Positions 18,070-27,013 of a DNA stretch of 64,000 bases are shown piece after piece. How positions within the stretch are numbered: the stretch's first letter is position 1; each line of letters opens with the position of its first letter. The stretch comes from Nitratireductor alexandrii. Lineage in GTDB: Bacteria; Pseudomonadota; Alphaproteobacteria; Rhizobiales; Rhizobiaceae. The translations under genes were made by a program, and so were the position numbers. The notes below the pieces were generated by a model. It was not told where the DNA came from. It did no database searches and saw only the letters and a list, made by a program, of their open reading frames with translations. The stretch lies in assembly GCF_004000215.1 (NCBI RefSeq), contig NZ_RBVY01000003.1:1-64000 (forward strand). The letters run 5' to 3'.

Positions 18070-19152
18070 TCAGCGCGCGCGGGCGCCTTGCGCCAGGAGC
18101 GCCTGCGCCGCAGCGCCAAGCCACCGGGTCAGCTCGCCGGCCGGCATGACCCGGCCGAGTGCTGCGGCCTGGCCGGCCCACAAAGGCGAGAAGTCGCGCG
18201 AACCGGCCTTTTCCGCCCGCGCCCGCAACGGCCCGACGGCCGCGCTCGCCAGCGGAAAGGCGGGCGCCTCGGCGCTGAGCGGCCCGACCTCGCGCACGAT
18301 CCGGTTGACCAGCCCGCGCGCCGGCCGGCCGGTGAACACGTTGGTCAGCACGGTCTCATCGTCGCGCGCCGCCGCGAGCGCGGCCCGATGGCCCGGCGCC
18401 GTCAACGCCTCGGGGCATTGCAGGTAGCCGGTTCCGATCTGCACCGCCGCCGCCCCCAGCATGAAGGCGGCCGCGACGCCGCGCGGATCGGCGATCCCGC
18501 CGGCGGCGATCACCGGCACCGCAACGGCATCGACCACCTGCGGCACCAGCGCCATCGTGCCGGGCTGGGCGGCGACGTCGTCGGTTAAGAAAAGGCCGCG
18601 ATGGCCGCCCGCCTCCGCGCCCTGGGCGATGATCGCGTCGCAGCCACGGCCTTCCAGCCAGCGGGCTTCGGCGACCGTTGTGGCGGAGGCGATGATGCGG
18701 GCGCCGGTTTTTTTCACCCGCTCCACGAGCGCCGGCTCGGGCAGGCCGAAATGAAAGCTGACCACCTGCGGACGGCACTCTTCCACGAGCGCGCACCCCG
18801 CCTCGTCGAAGGGGACGCGCCCGCCTCCCGGTGGGACCTGGTCGGGATCGAGATCGAGTTCCGCATAATAGGCCGCAAGCCGCGCGCGCCAGCCCGCTTC
18901 ACGCGCCGCGTCGGGCGCGGGTGTGGCATGGCAGAAGAAATTGAGGTTCACTGGCCGATCGGTTTGCTGCCGGAATGCGCCGTATTCGGCGCGGATCCGT
19001 TCGGGCCCGAGCAGGGCGCAGGGCAGCGACCCGAGCCCGCCCGCGGTGCTGACCGCGATGGCGAGTTCGGCGCCGGACGAGCCGGCCATCGGCGCCTGCA
19101 GGATCGGCACCTCGATGCCGATAAGCTCAAGAACGCGATTGTCGGACCACAT
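18070..19152 (-). CDS. Nitronate monooxygenase (2-nitropropane dioxygenase family)
   Basis: A 360-residue FMN-dependent TIM-barrel enzyme that oxidises nitronates. The N-terminus VPILQAPMAGSSGAELAIAVS and the flavin-phosphate region GAEAGGHRG with PVIAAGGIADPRGVAAAFMLGA are typical. The acyl-ACP reductase FabK is related, but the length and the AEAGGHRG motif favour nitronate monooxygenase. The 182 bp to the multicopper oxidase upstream on the right-to-left strand shows nothing I can name. It is preceded 4 bp away by the methyltransferase gene on the same strand. Confidence 0.87.
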   Translation of the reverse strand: MWSDNRVLELIGIEVPILQAPMAGSSGAELAIAVSTAGGLGSLPCALLGPERIRAEYGAFRQQTDRPVNLNFFCHATPAPDAAREAGWRARLAAYYAELDLDPDQVPPGGGRVPFDEAGCALVEECRPQVVSFHFGLPEPALVERVKKTGARIIASATTVAEARWLEGRGCDAIIAQGAEAGGHRGLFLTDDVAAQPGTMALVPQVVDAVAVPVIAAGGIADPRGVAAAFMLGAAAVQIGTGYLQCPEALTAPGHRAALAAARDDETVLTNVFTGRPARGLVNRIVREVGPLSAEAPAFPLASAAVGPLRARAEKAGSRDFSPLWAGQAAALGRVMPAGELTRWLGAAAQALLAQGARAR

Positions 19153-19156
19153 CGGC

Positions 19157-19939
19157 CTACCCCTCCTCCACTCCCTCGCGCCGGACGCCGCGCATCCTTG
19201 TCTGCGCCATGGTGCGGGTGGCGCCCTGCGGGGACAGCACCGGCACGAAGACGCGCCGCGAGCTGCGCTGCGCGACCGGCAGTCCCTGATAGAGACGCTT
19301 CTGCGCCTCCACGATCGTCACGCCGGAAAAGATCGGCGACAGCCGCCGCCCGGTCTGCTCGATCAGGCGATGGAACCTGAGCATCCAGCGCCGGCGCGAC
19401 GGCGGAAAGAACAGCGCCTCGCTCCACTGCCCCGGCGTGAAATTGGTCTCGCGCAACAGGCTGGTCAGCTGGCCGCGCGACCAGGGCCGCCCGGTGCCGA
19501 AGGGCGTGTGCTCGAAGCGCGCCCACACCCCGCGCCGATTGGGAACCACGATGACCAGCCGCCCGCCGGGCGCCAATACCCGCCACAGCTCCATCAGCGT
19601 CTCGCGCGGGTTTTCCGCATGTTCCAGCGAATGCACCATCAAGACGCGATCGATGGAGGAATCGAACAGCGGCAACTCCTCGTCGAACACCAGCGCCGTC
19701 GCGGACGGGCCGTTGGGCGGCCAGGTCACCGCCCCCTGCGTTGCCGGCATGAAGGCGAACACCCGTTCCGCGTCGGCCCCGAACCGCTCCAGCCAGGGCA
19801 CGGCATAACCGAGACCGACCAGGCGCTCATTGGGGATGTTGGCCCACACGCTCGACAACGCCATGGCGATCGAGCGCTCGGCCAAGCGCCCGAGCACCGA
19901 TGCGTAGAAAGACCTGAGATCGACGATGTCCGAATACAT
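19157..19939 (-). CDS. Class I SAM-dependent methyltransferase beside gloB
   Basis: A 260-residue protein. Instead of a strongly glycine-rich motif I it has VGLGYAVPWLERFGADAERV near residue 40, then DRVLMVHSLEHAENPRETL (motif with His-Ser-Leu-Glu-His) and VLAPGGRLVIVVPNRRGVWA, as in the Methyltransf_11-type family. The substrate is unknown. The start at 19939 (MYSDIVDL) matches relatives encoded divergently from gloB in Rhizobiales; an upstream ATG adds ten residues. It is divergent from gloB with 107 bp between. Confidence 0.78.
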   Translation of the reverse strand: MYSDIVDLRSFYASVLGRLAERSIAMALSSVWANIPNERLVGLGYAVPWLERFGADAERVFAFMPATQGAVTWPPNGPSATALVFDEELPLFDSSIDRVLMVHSLEHAENPRETLMELWRVLAPGGRLVIVVPNRRGVWARFEHTPFGTGRPWSRGQLTSLLRETNFTPGQWSEALFFPPSRRRWMLRFHRLIEQTGRRLSPIFSGVTIVEAQKRLYQGLPVAQRSSRRVFVPVLSPQGATRTMAQTRMRGVRREGVEEG

Positions 19940-20046
19940 GGCCGGACGGTATCCGCGCCCGGCCGGCACGGCAAGAAATCCGTGCGACGGGGTGACAGCT
20001 CCATGCCGTCCGGCTTATCGTCCGGCCGCAGAAAGCGAGGATGCCC

Positions 20047-20814
20047 ATGGCCCTGGAAATCGAACAGTTCATGTGCCGCAGCGACAATTTCGGCGTGCTC
20101 GCGCACGACCCCGCAAGCGGCGAGACCGCCATCATCGATGCGCCCGAGACCGTGCCGATCCTGGAGGCGGTCGACCGCACGGGCTGGACACCGACCGTGC
20201 TGCTGGTCACGCATCACCACGGCGATCACGTCGCCGGCAATCTCGATCTCAAGAAGCGTTTCGGCCTGAAGATCGTCGGGCCCCGGTCCGAGGCGGACAG
20301 GATTCCGGGCATCGACGAGACCGTGGGGGACGGCGACCGCTTCGCCTTCGGCACGGACGAGGTCGACGTGATCTCGACGCCGGGCCATACCGCCGGCCAT
20401 GTCTGCTACCACTTCACCCGATCGGGCGTCGTCTTCACCGGCGACACGCTGTTTGCGCTCGGCTGCGGGCGGCTGTTCGAATGCAAGCCGCCCGACATGT
20501 TCGCCTCCCTGAAGAAACTCGCGGCCCTGCCGCTGGAAACGGTGATCTACTGCGGCCACGAATATACCGAAGCCAATGCGCGCTTCGCGCTTTCGGTCGA
20601 TCCGAGCAATTCCGCGCTCAAGGAACGCGCCGCCCTCATCCAGTCCAGGCGCGCCGCCAACCAGGCGACATTACCCACGACCCTGATCGAGGAGATGGCG
20701 ACCAATCCGTTCCTGCGCGCGCACGATCCCGTCATCCGCCGCAATCTCGGCATGGAGACCGCCAGCGACGAAGCCGTCTTCGCCGAAATCCGCAAGCGCA
20801 AAGATATCTTCTGA
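20047..20814 (+). CDS. gloB: Hydroxyacylglutathione hydrolase (glyoxalase II)
   Basis: A 255-residue metallo-beta-lactamase-fold enzyme that hydrolyses S-lactoylglutathione to lactate and glutathione in methylglyoxal detoxification. The metal motif THHHGDHVAGN supplies the HxHxDH ligands, with further ligands at STPGHTAGHV, FTGDTL and YCGHEYTEANARFA. The C-terminal MATNPFLR region binds glutathione in relatives. The start at 20047 was preferred over 20041 because GAGG (20037-20040) is six bases upstream of it. Confidence 0.93.
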   Translation: MALEIEQFMCRSDNFGVLAHDPASGETAIIDAPETVPILEAVDRTGWTPTVLLVTHHHGDHVAGNLDLKKRFGLKIVGPRSEADRIPGIDETVGDGDRFAFGTDEVDVISTPGHTAGHVCYHFTRSGVVFTGDTLFALGCGRLFECKPPDMFASLKKLAALPLETVIYCGHEYTEANARFALSVDPSNSALKERAALIQSRRAANQATLPTTLIEEMATNPFLRAHDPVIRRNLGMETASDEAVFAEIRKRKDIF

Positions 20815-20823
20815 TCGGACGGG

Positions 20824-21492
20824 TCAGGCGAGCAGCACGCCGAGTACGATCGCGAGCTGGCCTGCATAATAAAGCACCCAGACGGCCGGCCTGCTCCAAA
20901 GCCGGTGGGCGGACGCCTCGGCAAGCAGGAAACGTTCCGCCCCCAGGATGGCGTCGGACGCCATGAACAACACCGCGCCGACGATCACCAGCGGCGCGGG
21001 CAGAAACAGCGCCGCGACCCCCATCGCCAGGATCGCAAGGACATAGACGGCGACCGGCACCACCAGTGCGGCCGGCAGGACCGGGTGCAGGCGTTTGTAG
21101 AACAGACCCGCGAACGCCGCCAGGCCGAGCGCCACCAGCGGCCGCCAGGGCTCTCCGGCGAACAGCGCCGCACTGCCCGCGCCGGCAAACAGCACCGCAT
21201 AGGCCAGGTGCACGCCCAGAAACGAGGCCAGGCCGGCCATGAAGGCGCCTTCGCCCTCCCGCGCCAGGCAGGCGTCGCCGAGCGCGCTCAGCACCAGGGC
21301 GAGCGTGAGAAGCCACGGCCCGCCGACGGCCAGGGACAGCACCGCCAGCAGCGCCACGCCGGCCGTCTTGGCGGCCAGGCGCCGCCAGGACGCCGGCCGC
21401 GCCGTCGTCGGCAGATAGAGCGCGGCCGCCGCAACCGACAGGACGAGCGTGCCGTTGGCCGTGCCGACCAATCCACCATCGAACGGCATCAT
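20824..21492 (-). CDS. YhhN family membrane protein (lysoplasmalogenase type)
   Basis: A 222-residue protein with about seven to eight hydrophobic helices and the YhhN-family features LSALGDACLA, with a conserved Asp after the third helix, and LFMASDAILGAERF, with a second conserved Asp. The eukaryotic members are lysoplasmalogenases; bacterial function is less certain. Its ATG overlaps the stop of the upstream truncated exporter gene, so translation may depend on that remnant. It is convergent with gloB, ending 9 bp from it. Confidence 0.82.
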   Translation of the reverse strand: MMPFDGGLVGTANGTLVLSVAAAALYLPTTARPASWRRLAAKTAGVALLAVLSLAVGGPWLLTLALVLSALGDACLAREGEGAFMAGLASFLGVHLAYAVLFAGAGSAALFAGEPWRPLVALGLAAFAGLFYKRLHPVLPAALVVPVAVYVLAILAMGVAALFLPAPLVIVGAVLFMASDAILGAERFLLAEASAHRLWSRPAVWVLYYAGQLAIVLGVLLA

Positions 21493-21860
21493 CTTGCGCC
21501 GCCTCCCGCGGCAACCGCCCCGTCCATGCGGCGCAAGAAGAGATTTTTGGCCGCAAGCGCCGCACCGGCGGTGATCAGCAGGCAGGCGGCGGCGATACGC
21601 CAGGTCGGGTCGGCAAAACAGAACATGATCAACACCAGGGTCGACAAGAGCGGAGCAGCATAACGCGCCGCGCCCAGAACCTGAATATTGCCGCGTTTAA
21701 CCCCGTGATCCCAGGCGTAGAACGCGCCGCCGACCGGCATCAGGCCGAGACCGGCGACGGCCAGCCACTTTACCGCGCTTTCGGGCCATACCGTCCGCTC
21801 GAGCGCCGGCAGCGCCCGCATCACCTCGGCCGAAAATCCGATCAGGGTCGCCCGCCCCAT
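21489..21860 (-). pseudogene. C-terminal remnant of a DMT-family (EamA) exporter
   Basis: 123 codons that match only the last part of a ten-helix EamA transporter: ALERTVWPE, LAVAGLGLMPVGGAFYAWD, HGVKRGNIQVLGAARYAAP, then two helices. The first 160 to 190 residues expected in the family are absent, and the DUF3108 gene ends 100 bp upstream. A good Shine-Dalgarno sequence (GGAGGA, 8 nt before the ATG) lies in front, and the stop overlaps the YhhN start. It is most simply a 5'-truncated pseudogene, but expression as a short membrane protein that couples translation to the YhhN gene cannot be excluded. Confidence 0.62.
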
Positions 21861-21960
21861 TGCCTGTCTCCTCCCGCACGCCGCGACGCCAGCGCCGCGC
21901 CGGCGGGACCGGACCTATCCGTCTCCGCCCGCCAATGGCAAGCCCAGATCGCCATCCTCG

Positions 21961-22758
21961 CTAGTCCAGGAGCTCGAAGCGCTTCGTTTCCAGCGTGAGT
22001 GTGCCGACCTTGGTCTTGGCCGTGACGCCGACGGGCGCGTAGACGCCGGTGGCGCCGATCTGCGCGAAGGCGATGCGGATCTGGCTCTTGTCGCGAATAT
22101 AGCGCAGCGAGCGGTTGTCGCGGCGATAACCCGAAACCGGGACGAACTGCGCCCGGCACACCACGGTGCCGCCCTCGTAGCCTTGCGCCGACAGCGTGCC
22201 CCGCCCGGCAGGCGACAGGCGCAGGTCGGCCCGCAGCGCGCCGTCGAAGACGCTGATGGTGCGGTTGCACACATCGGCCTCGCGGTCCGCCGGCACGAGC
22301 GTGGCCGACAGCGGATCGGCGACGTCGACCAGGGCCGTCGCACCGTGCGGAACCCAGTCGTCGCGCTTCGTGTCGACCGGCGGCGCGTTCACCGCCTTGT
22401 GGACCCGCCCGTCGGCGAACGAAATCTGGGTGCGTTTCTTCTTCTTGCCGCTTTCATAATCGGCCACGTACCCCTTCGGACGCGCCCTGTCGTTGTCGAA
22501 ATGCCCCATCGCGGTGACGCTACCCCGGGTGTCGTCGAACACCCGGGCCAGCCCGGCGCTCGACACGCGCCCTTCTACCTTGAAGCTGTCCCGGCTGACC
22601 GAGGACGAAAAACTCGAACGCGCGATCACCACGCCGTAGATCGTCACGATCTGCTCGACACGCATCGAATGCGCTTTTTCCGCGCGCGCAGGGGCCGCGC
22701 ACGAAAGGGCGGCGGCAAGGATCGGCAACAAAAAGATCTTGGGACGCAAATCACACAC
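21961..22758 (-). CDS. Secreted DUF3108 domain protein
   Basis: A 265-residue protein with a signal peptide (FLLPILAAALSCAAPARAEK, cleavage near residue 27) and a beta-rich body containing the DUF3108 pattern: VIARSSFSSSVSRDSFKVEG, SFADGRVHKAVNAPPV, and a CNRTISVFDG segment. Such proteins are found in the periplasm or outer membrane and some are linked to lipoprotein or lipid handling; the function is not established. It is divergent from rpmB, with 257 bp of intergenic DNA that holds the rpmB promoter. Confidence 0.82.
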   Translation of the reverse strand: MCDLRPKIFLLPILAAALSCAAPARAEKAHSMRVEQIVTIYGVVIARSSFSSSVSRDSFKVEGRVSSAGLARVFDDTRGSVTAMGHFDNDRARPKGYVADYESGKKKKRTQISFADGRVHKAVNAPPVDTKRDDWVPHGATALVDVADPLSATLVPADREADVCNRTISVFDGALRADLRLSPAGRGTLSAQGYEGGTVVCRAQFVPVSGYRRDNRSLRYIRDKSQIRIAFAQIGATGVYAPVGVTAKTKVGTLTLETKRFELLD

Positions 22759-22890
22759 TCCGCAACTCGACCAAGACGAACGGCCCGCATCCCCCTATAT
22801 GTCCAAACATCACGAATCGGGCCTATCTGTGAATGGCCGCGTGGGTTTTGGGTAAACGGAGCGGTAATCGCACCACACGCGCGCCAACGC

Positions 22891-22919
22891 TTGACGATCC
22901 GTGCAAATGCCACTATGGG
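22891..22919 (+). promoter_or_regulatory. Probable rpmB promoter
   Basis: TTGACG (22891-22896), a 17-nt spacer and TATGGG (22914-22919) lie 97 bp before rpmB. The -35 element is strong and the -10 element moderate. Nothing else was seen in the remainder of the 22759-23015 intergenic stretch. Confidence 0.5.
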
Positions 22920-23015
22920 AGGCCGACTTTTCCGAGAGGCCGCCCTGAAACGTCCGCGCGCCATGATGATGGTGCGGTTTGGATTTTGGCCGGTGTCGAA
23001 CCGAAGGTACGAATT

Positions 23016-23315
23016 ATGTCCCGCGCTTGCGAACTGACCACCAAGTCCGTGCTCTACGGCAACAATGTAAGCCACGCCAACAACAAGACGCGTCGCCGTT
23101 TCCTGCCCAATCTCGTCAACGTGACGCTGATGTCGGAAGCGCTGAACCGCAACGTGCGCCTGCGCGTGTCGGCGAGTGCGCTGCGCACAGTCGAGCATCG
23201 CGGCGGGCTGGACGCCTTCCTGCTCAAGGCCGACACCACCGAACTGTCGCCCAAGGCGCGCCTGCTGAAGAAGCAGATCGTCAAGAAGCTCGACGAGGCG
23301 CCGGCATCGGCCTGA
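23016..23315 (+). CDS. rpmB: 50S ribosomal protein L28
   Basis: A 99-residue protein beginning [20 protein letters not shown], the alphaproteobacterial L28 N-terminus, with the [12 protein letters not shown] core and a C-terminal extension usual for the class. It has a GAAGG ribosome site about 9 nt upstream. A longer in-frame reading upstream is unlikely because it would cross the promoter. The queuosine-precursor transporter follows after 94 bp on the same strand. Confidence 0.96.
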   Translation: MSRACELTTKSVLYGNNVSHANNKTRRRFLPNLVNVTLMSEALNRNVRLRVSASALRTVEHRGGLDAFLLKADTTELSPKARLLKKQIVKKLDEAPASA

Positions 23316-23351
23316 GCTAATTTTTCCAGGCGGGGGACAACCGCCTTACTT

Positions 23352-23382
23352 GGGCGCCGTGACGCAAGCCGCCACGGCGCCC
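23352..23382 (+). repeat. 10-bp perfect stem-loop between rpmB and the transporter
   Basis: GGGCGCCGTG (23352-23361) pairs with CACGGCGCCC (23373-23382) around ACGCAAGCCGC. There is no T-run, so it is not a normal intrinsic terminator. It directly abuts the candidate riboswitch and may isolate it from rpmB mRNA or limit read-through. Confidence 0.6.
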
Positions 23383-23409
23383 ACTGGTTCCATCACCCAG
23401 GCTAAAAAA
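23383..23409 (+). ncRNA. Candidate preQ1-I-like riboswitch
   Basis: CTGG (23384-23387) pairs with CCAG (23397-23400); the loop begins TTC and ends CAC, giving GGTTC...CACCC, and an A-run (GCTAAAAAA) follows. This is the layout of class I preQ1 riboswitches: a hairpin with conserved loop bases and an A-rich tail that docks into the stem. The gene is a queuosine-precursor transporter, a usual target. The start codon begins in the A-run, and AGG at 23399-23401, the only Shine-Dalgarno candidate, overlaps the stem. The P2 pseudoknot was not clear, so this stays tentative. Confidence 0.45.
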
Positions 23410-24030
23410 ATGACCCGCATGACCTCCATTGCCCCTTTCGTGCTCGCGATGACCGCTGTCGTCGCCGCCTCCAACTATCTGGTTCAGTTTCCCTTCGCCC
23501 ATTTCGGGCTCGAGGAGATTCTCACCTGGGGCGCCTTCACCTATCCCGTCGCCTTTCTGGTCAACGATCTGACCAACCGACGCTTCGGCCCGCTCGCCGC
23601 CCGCAAGGTGGTGCTTGCGGGCTTCGTGCTCGCCGTCGCGCTGTCGATCTGGCTCGCGACGCCGCGCATCGCGATCGCGTCGGGCAGCGCCTTCCTGGCC
23701 GCCCAGTTCTTCGACGTCGCGGTCTTCGACCGGCTGCGCAAGAACGCCTGGTGGCAGGCGCCGTTCGTCTCAACCGTGCTCGGCTCGATGCTCGACACGG
23801 TGCTGTTCTTCTCGATCGCCTTTGCCGGGGCTTTCGCAGGCCTCGACGCCCTGTTCGGCATGGAGGACGGGTCGCTTGCCTTTCCCGTCGCCTTTCTGGG
23901 CTGGCAGGTGCCGCTATGGGTGTCGCTGGCGGTAGGCGATTTCGCCGTCAAGATCGGCGTCGGGCTTGTCATGCTGGCGCCTTACGGCGCGCTGCTTTCG
24001 GTGCTGAAGCCCGTCCCAGCGGCCAGATAG
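23410..24030 (+). CDS. Queuosine precursor transporter (YhhQ/VUT family)
   Basis: A 206-residue membrane protein with about six helices and the VUT-1 signature YPVAFLVNDLTNRRFGP. YhhQ imports queuine precursors (preQ0/preQ1) for tRNA modification. The second half keeps the FSIAFAG and GDFAVKIGVGLVMLAPYG segments of the family. The start at 23410 (MTRMTSIAPF) was chosen over a longer in-frame start at 23350 because that one lies upstream of a strong stem-loop and gives a low-complexity leader. It follows rpmB in many alphaproteobacteria. Confidence 0.88.
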   Translation: MTRMTSIAPFVLAMTAVVAASNYLVQFPFAHFGLEEILTWGAFTYPVAFLVNDLTNRRFGPLAARKVVLAGFVLAVALSIWLATPRIAIASGSAFLAAQFFDVAVFDRLRKNAWWQAPFVSTVLGSMLDTVLFFSIAFAGAFAGLDALFGMEDGSLAFPVAFLGWQVPLWVSLAVGDFAVKIGVGLVMLAPYGALLSVLKPVPAAR

Positions 24031-24068
24031 GCCGACACGGGGCACGCGCGCGCGAAACGCGCCGCCCG

Positions 24069-25091
24069 TCACTCCTCGTGCAGGCGGAATTCCAGGTAGA
24101 GATTGCGCTGCAGGATGGAGTGGTTGTCGTCGGAAATCAGCGACACCATGACGGCGCCGTCGGCGCGCCGCCACACGTCGAGCCCTTCCATATTGTCGAT
24201 CTGGTAGCCCATATCGGCTTCGAGCAGCACGGGGCCGTCGGCCACCTTGCCCTTGCCGATGCTGTCGCCCTCGATGCGTTTCAGCCGGATCGCCACACCT
24301 TTGGCGACCGAGTAGCTGCGCTCCAACAGCAACAGATCGCCGTCCGGCAGGAAGGCGCCGTCGGTGATGTCGAAATCGCCGCTGCGCCGGACAGTGAAAA
24401 TACCCTTGGTCGGTCCTTCGAGGATCGCGCCGAAGATGTCGCCTTTCCTGTCGAGGCTCTTTTCGGAAATGACGATGCGCGCGCCCTCATGCCGCCCCTC
24501 GGCCGGCGCATAGAGCACGGTTTCGAAACCGCGATTGCGCCGCAGCTCGTGGGCCGGCACCAGAAAGTCGAGATCGCGCAGCGGGCCCTTCATGTCCTTC
24601 GGCGTCAGCCGGAACACCGAGATGCGGTGCGCGCGCTCGAAGCCGACCGTCGCCTCGTCGCCGTTTACGGCCAGCCCCTCGGCGTCGGTGGTCCATTTGC
24701 GGCCGATGACATCGCCCTGGTCGTCCACCATCTGCTGCAGGGTGAAATCGGCGAAACCGGAGGGACGGCCCGCCTCATCCCGAACGAGGCGGCCGAAATA
24801 CCAGAAGCCGGTATCGGTCACACCGACGAAACGCTGGCCCGGGTCGAGGAAACGGATCGCCGACATGGCGCCGAAATTCCAGGAGCCCGAGCCGAGCTCC
24901 AGCCCGCCGACGAATTCGAGCGAACCGAAACGGGTTTCGCCGGAACCGAGCTTGAATTGATGGATCGGCCGCGCACTGATCTCGGCCCGCTCCACCGGCG
25001 CCGGCTGCGCCCGCACGTCGACGGGAAACGCCAAGCCGACGATCGCGAGACCGGCCGCGAACCGGACCGCCCGAAGCCCGCGCCTGGCCAA
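24069..25091 (-). CDS. Secreted phytase-like esterase family protein
   Basis: A 340-residue protein with a signal peptide (AAGLAIVGLAFPVDVRAQP, cleavage near residue 29) and a predicted beta-propeller. Family markers are LGSLEFVGGLEL-type opening, RFVGVTDTGFWYFG, TDAEGLAVNG with the acidic metal ligand region, and VLLEADMGYQIDNMEGLDVW. This is the esterase-like domain of phytase family (PF13449). No enzymatic activity is well established for it. It lies 5 bp after cobT on the same strand; the linkage is common in Rhizobiales but its meaning is unclear. Confidence 0.82.
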   Translation of the reverse strand: MARRGLRAVRFAAGLAIVGLAFPVDVRAQPAPVERAEISARPIHQFKLGSGETRFGSLEFVGGLELGSGSWNFGAMSAIRFLDPGQRFVGVTDTGFWYFGRLVRDEAGRPSGFADFTLQQMVDDQGDVIGRKWTTDAEGLAVNGDEATVGFERAHRISVFRLTPKDMKGPLRDLDFLVPAHELRRNRGFETVLYAPAEGRHEGARIVISEKSLDRKGDIFGAILEGPTKGIFTVRRSGDFDITDGAFLPDGDLLLLERSYSVAKGVAIRLKRIEGDSIGKGKVADGPVLLEADMGYQIDNMEGLDVWRRADGAVMVSLISDDNHSILQRNLYLEFRLHEE

Positions 25092-25096
25092 GACCG

Positions 25097-27001
25097 TCAG
25101 CCCGCCCGCCGCATCGCGGCCCCGCCACGGCGATCGCCCTGACCGTTTTCCTCCTCGAACAGCGCGGCAAGCTGCTCGGTCATGGCGCCGGCAAGTTCCT
25201 CGGCGTCGACGATGGTGACGGCGCGGCGGTAATAGCGCGTCACGTCGTGCCCGATGCCGATCGCGATCAGTTCGACCGGCGAGCGCGTCTCGATCATCTC
25301 GATCACGGCGCGCAGGTGCCGTTCGAGATAATTGCCCGGATTGACCGACAAGGTGGAATCGTCGACCGGCGCGCCGTCGGAAATCATCATCAGGATGCGA
25401 CGCTGCTCGCGCCGGCCGATCAGGCGGTTATGCGCCCACAAGAGCGCCTCGCCGTCGATGTTTTCCTTCAGCAGCCCCTCGCGCATCATCAGGCCGAGAT
25501 TGCGGCGCGCGCGCCGCCATGGCGCGTCGGCGGATTTGTAGACGATGTGGCGCAGATCGTTGAGCCGGCCCGGATTGGCGGGCTTGCCGTCCTTCAGCCA
25601 TTTCTCGCGCGCCTGCCCGCCTTTCCAGGCCCGCGTGGTGAAGCCGAGGATTTCGACCGAAACGCCGCACCGCTCGAGCGTGCGCGCGAGAATGTCGGCG
25701 CAGGTCGCCGCCACCGTGATCGGGCGCCCGCGCATGGAGCCGGAATTGTCCAGCACCAGCGTGACCACCGTGTCGCGGAAATTGGTGTCGCGCTCCTGCT
25801 TGAACGACAGCGGCTGCATCGGATCGATCACCACGCGCATCAGCCGCGCCGTGTCGAGATAGCCTTCCTCCAGGTCGAAATCCCAGGACCGGTTCTGCTG
25901 CGCCATCAGCCGGCGCTGCAGGCGGTTGGCGAGCCGGCCGACCACGCCCTGCAGATTGGCGAGTTGCTTGTCGAGGAAGGCGCGCAGCCGCTCAAGCTCC
26001 TCCTCCTCGCACAGCTCCTCCGCGCCGATCGTCTCGTCGAAGGACGTGGTGAACACCTTGTAGTCGAAATCCGGCGGAAGCGACGTGTAGGGCAGGTCCG
26101 GACGCTTCGCCTCGCCGGGCGTCTCGGCGTCGTCGACATCCTCATCGGACAGGTCTTCGGAGGTGGCGTCGGTCGCTTCGCTTTCGCCCGCCTCCTGGTC
26201 CTCGTCTGAGGCCTCGCTGTCGTCGGACTGCGAATCCTCGCTGCCCTGATCCTGGTCGTCGCCTTCCTCGCTCTGGTCCTCGCCCTCGGGCGGTTCCTCG
26301 TTGTCCTCGCTCTCCTGGGTTTCCTCCTCGTCGCCCAGTTCCTCGGCCATTTCCATCGACACCAGCATGTCGCGCACCGTGCGGGCGAATGCCGTCTGGT
26401 CTTCCAGGTCGCCGGCAAGCCGCTCGATATCGGCGCCGGCCTTGTCCTCGATCCAGTCGCGCCACAGATCGACCAGCCGTTCGCCGCTGCGCGGTGCCGC
26501 CCGGCCGGTCAGTTTCTCGCGCACCATCAGCGCGATCGCCTCCTCGATCGGCGCATCGGCCTGCTCGGCCACGGCCCCCAGATTGGCCTTGGAATATTTG
26601 TCCTCCAGCATCAGCGCCAGATTGTCGCCGACGCCGGTCATCGCGCGCGCGCCGATCGCCTCGACCCGGGCCTGCTCGACGGCGTCGAACACGGCGCGCG
26701 CCTGCTTGCCTTCGGGCGCCAGCCGGGTGTGCACGGCATTGTCGTGGCAGGCGCGCCGAAGCGCCATCGAATCGCCGATACCCCGCGTTACCGACAGCTC
26801 GTTCGCCGTCGGTCGCTTGGTCAGGTCGGGCAGGCGCGCCCGGTGGCCGGCGAGCGCCGGCTTGTCCTTTGCGAACGCGACCTCGAGCTCACCGTCCCCC
26901 GAAATGGCGCGCATGCACACCGACACGGCGCGCTTGAAGGCTTCCGCCTCGCCCGCCGTCCTGGGTTTGCCGCTGCGCTGATTGTCGCCTGGACCCGCCA
27001 T
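25097..27001 (-). CDS. cobT: Aerobic cobaltochelatase subunit CobT
   Basis: A 634-residue subunit of the CobN-CobS-CobT complex that inserts cobalt into hydrogenobyrinate a,c-diamide. It has an N-terminal region, a long acidic linker (about 215-290, Asp/Glu/Ser-rich) and a C-terminal von Willebrand A domain with the metal site DNSGSMRG and [12 protein letters not shown]-like segments. This is the alphaproteobacterial CobT, not the enterobacterial enzyme of the same symbol (nicotinate mononucleotide:DMB phosphoribosyltransferase). It lies 12 bp after cobS. CobN is not in the window. Confidence 0.94.
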   Translation of the reverse strand: MAGPGDNQRSGKPRTAGEAEAFKRAVSVCMRAISGDGELEVAFAKDKPALAGHRARLPDLTKRPTANELSVTRGIGDSMALRRACHDNAVHTRLAPEGKQARAVFDAVEQARVEAIGARAMTGVGDNLALMLEDKYSKANLGAVAEQADAPIEEAIALMVREKLTGRAAPRSGERLVDLWRDWIEDKAGADIERLAGDLEDQTAFARTVRDMLVSMEMAEELGDEEETQESEDNEEPPEGEDQSEEGDDQDQGSEDSQSDDSEASDEDQEAGESEATDATSEDLSDEDVDDAETPGEAKRPDLPYTSLPPDFDYKVFTTSFDETIGAEELCEEEELERLRAFLDKQLANLQGVVGRLANRLQRRLMAQQNRSWDFDLEEGYLDTARLMRVVIDPMQPLSFKQERDTNFRDTVVTLVLDNSGSMRGRPITVAATCADILARTLERCGVSVEILGFTTRAWKGGQAREKWLKDGKPANPGRLNDLRHIVYKSADAPWRRARRNLGLMMREGLLKENIDGEALLWAHNRLIGRREQRRILMMISDGAPVDDSTLSVNPGNYLERHLRAVIEMIETRSPVELIAIGIGHDVTRYYRRAVTIVDAEELAGAMTEQLAALFEEENGQGDRRGGAAMRRAG

Positions 27002-27013
27002 GCGTGTTCCGTA

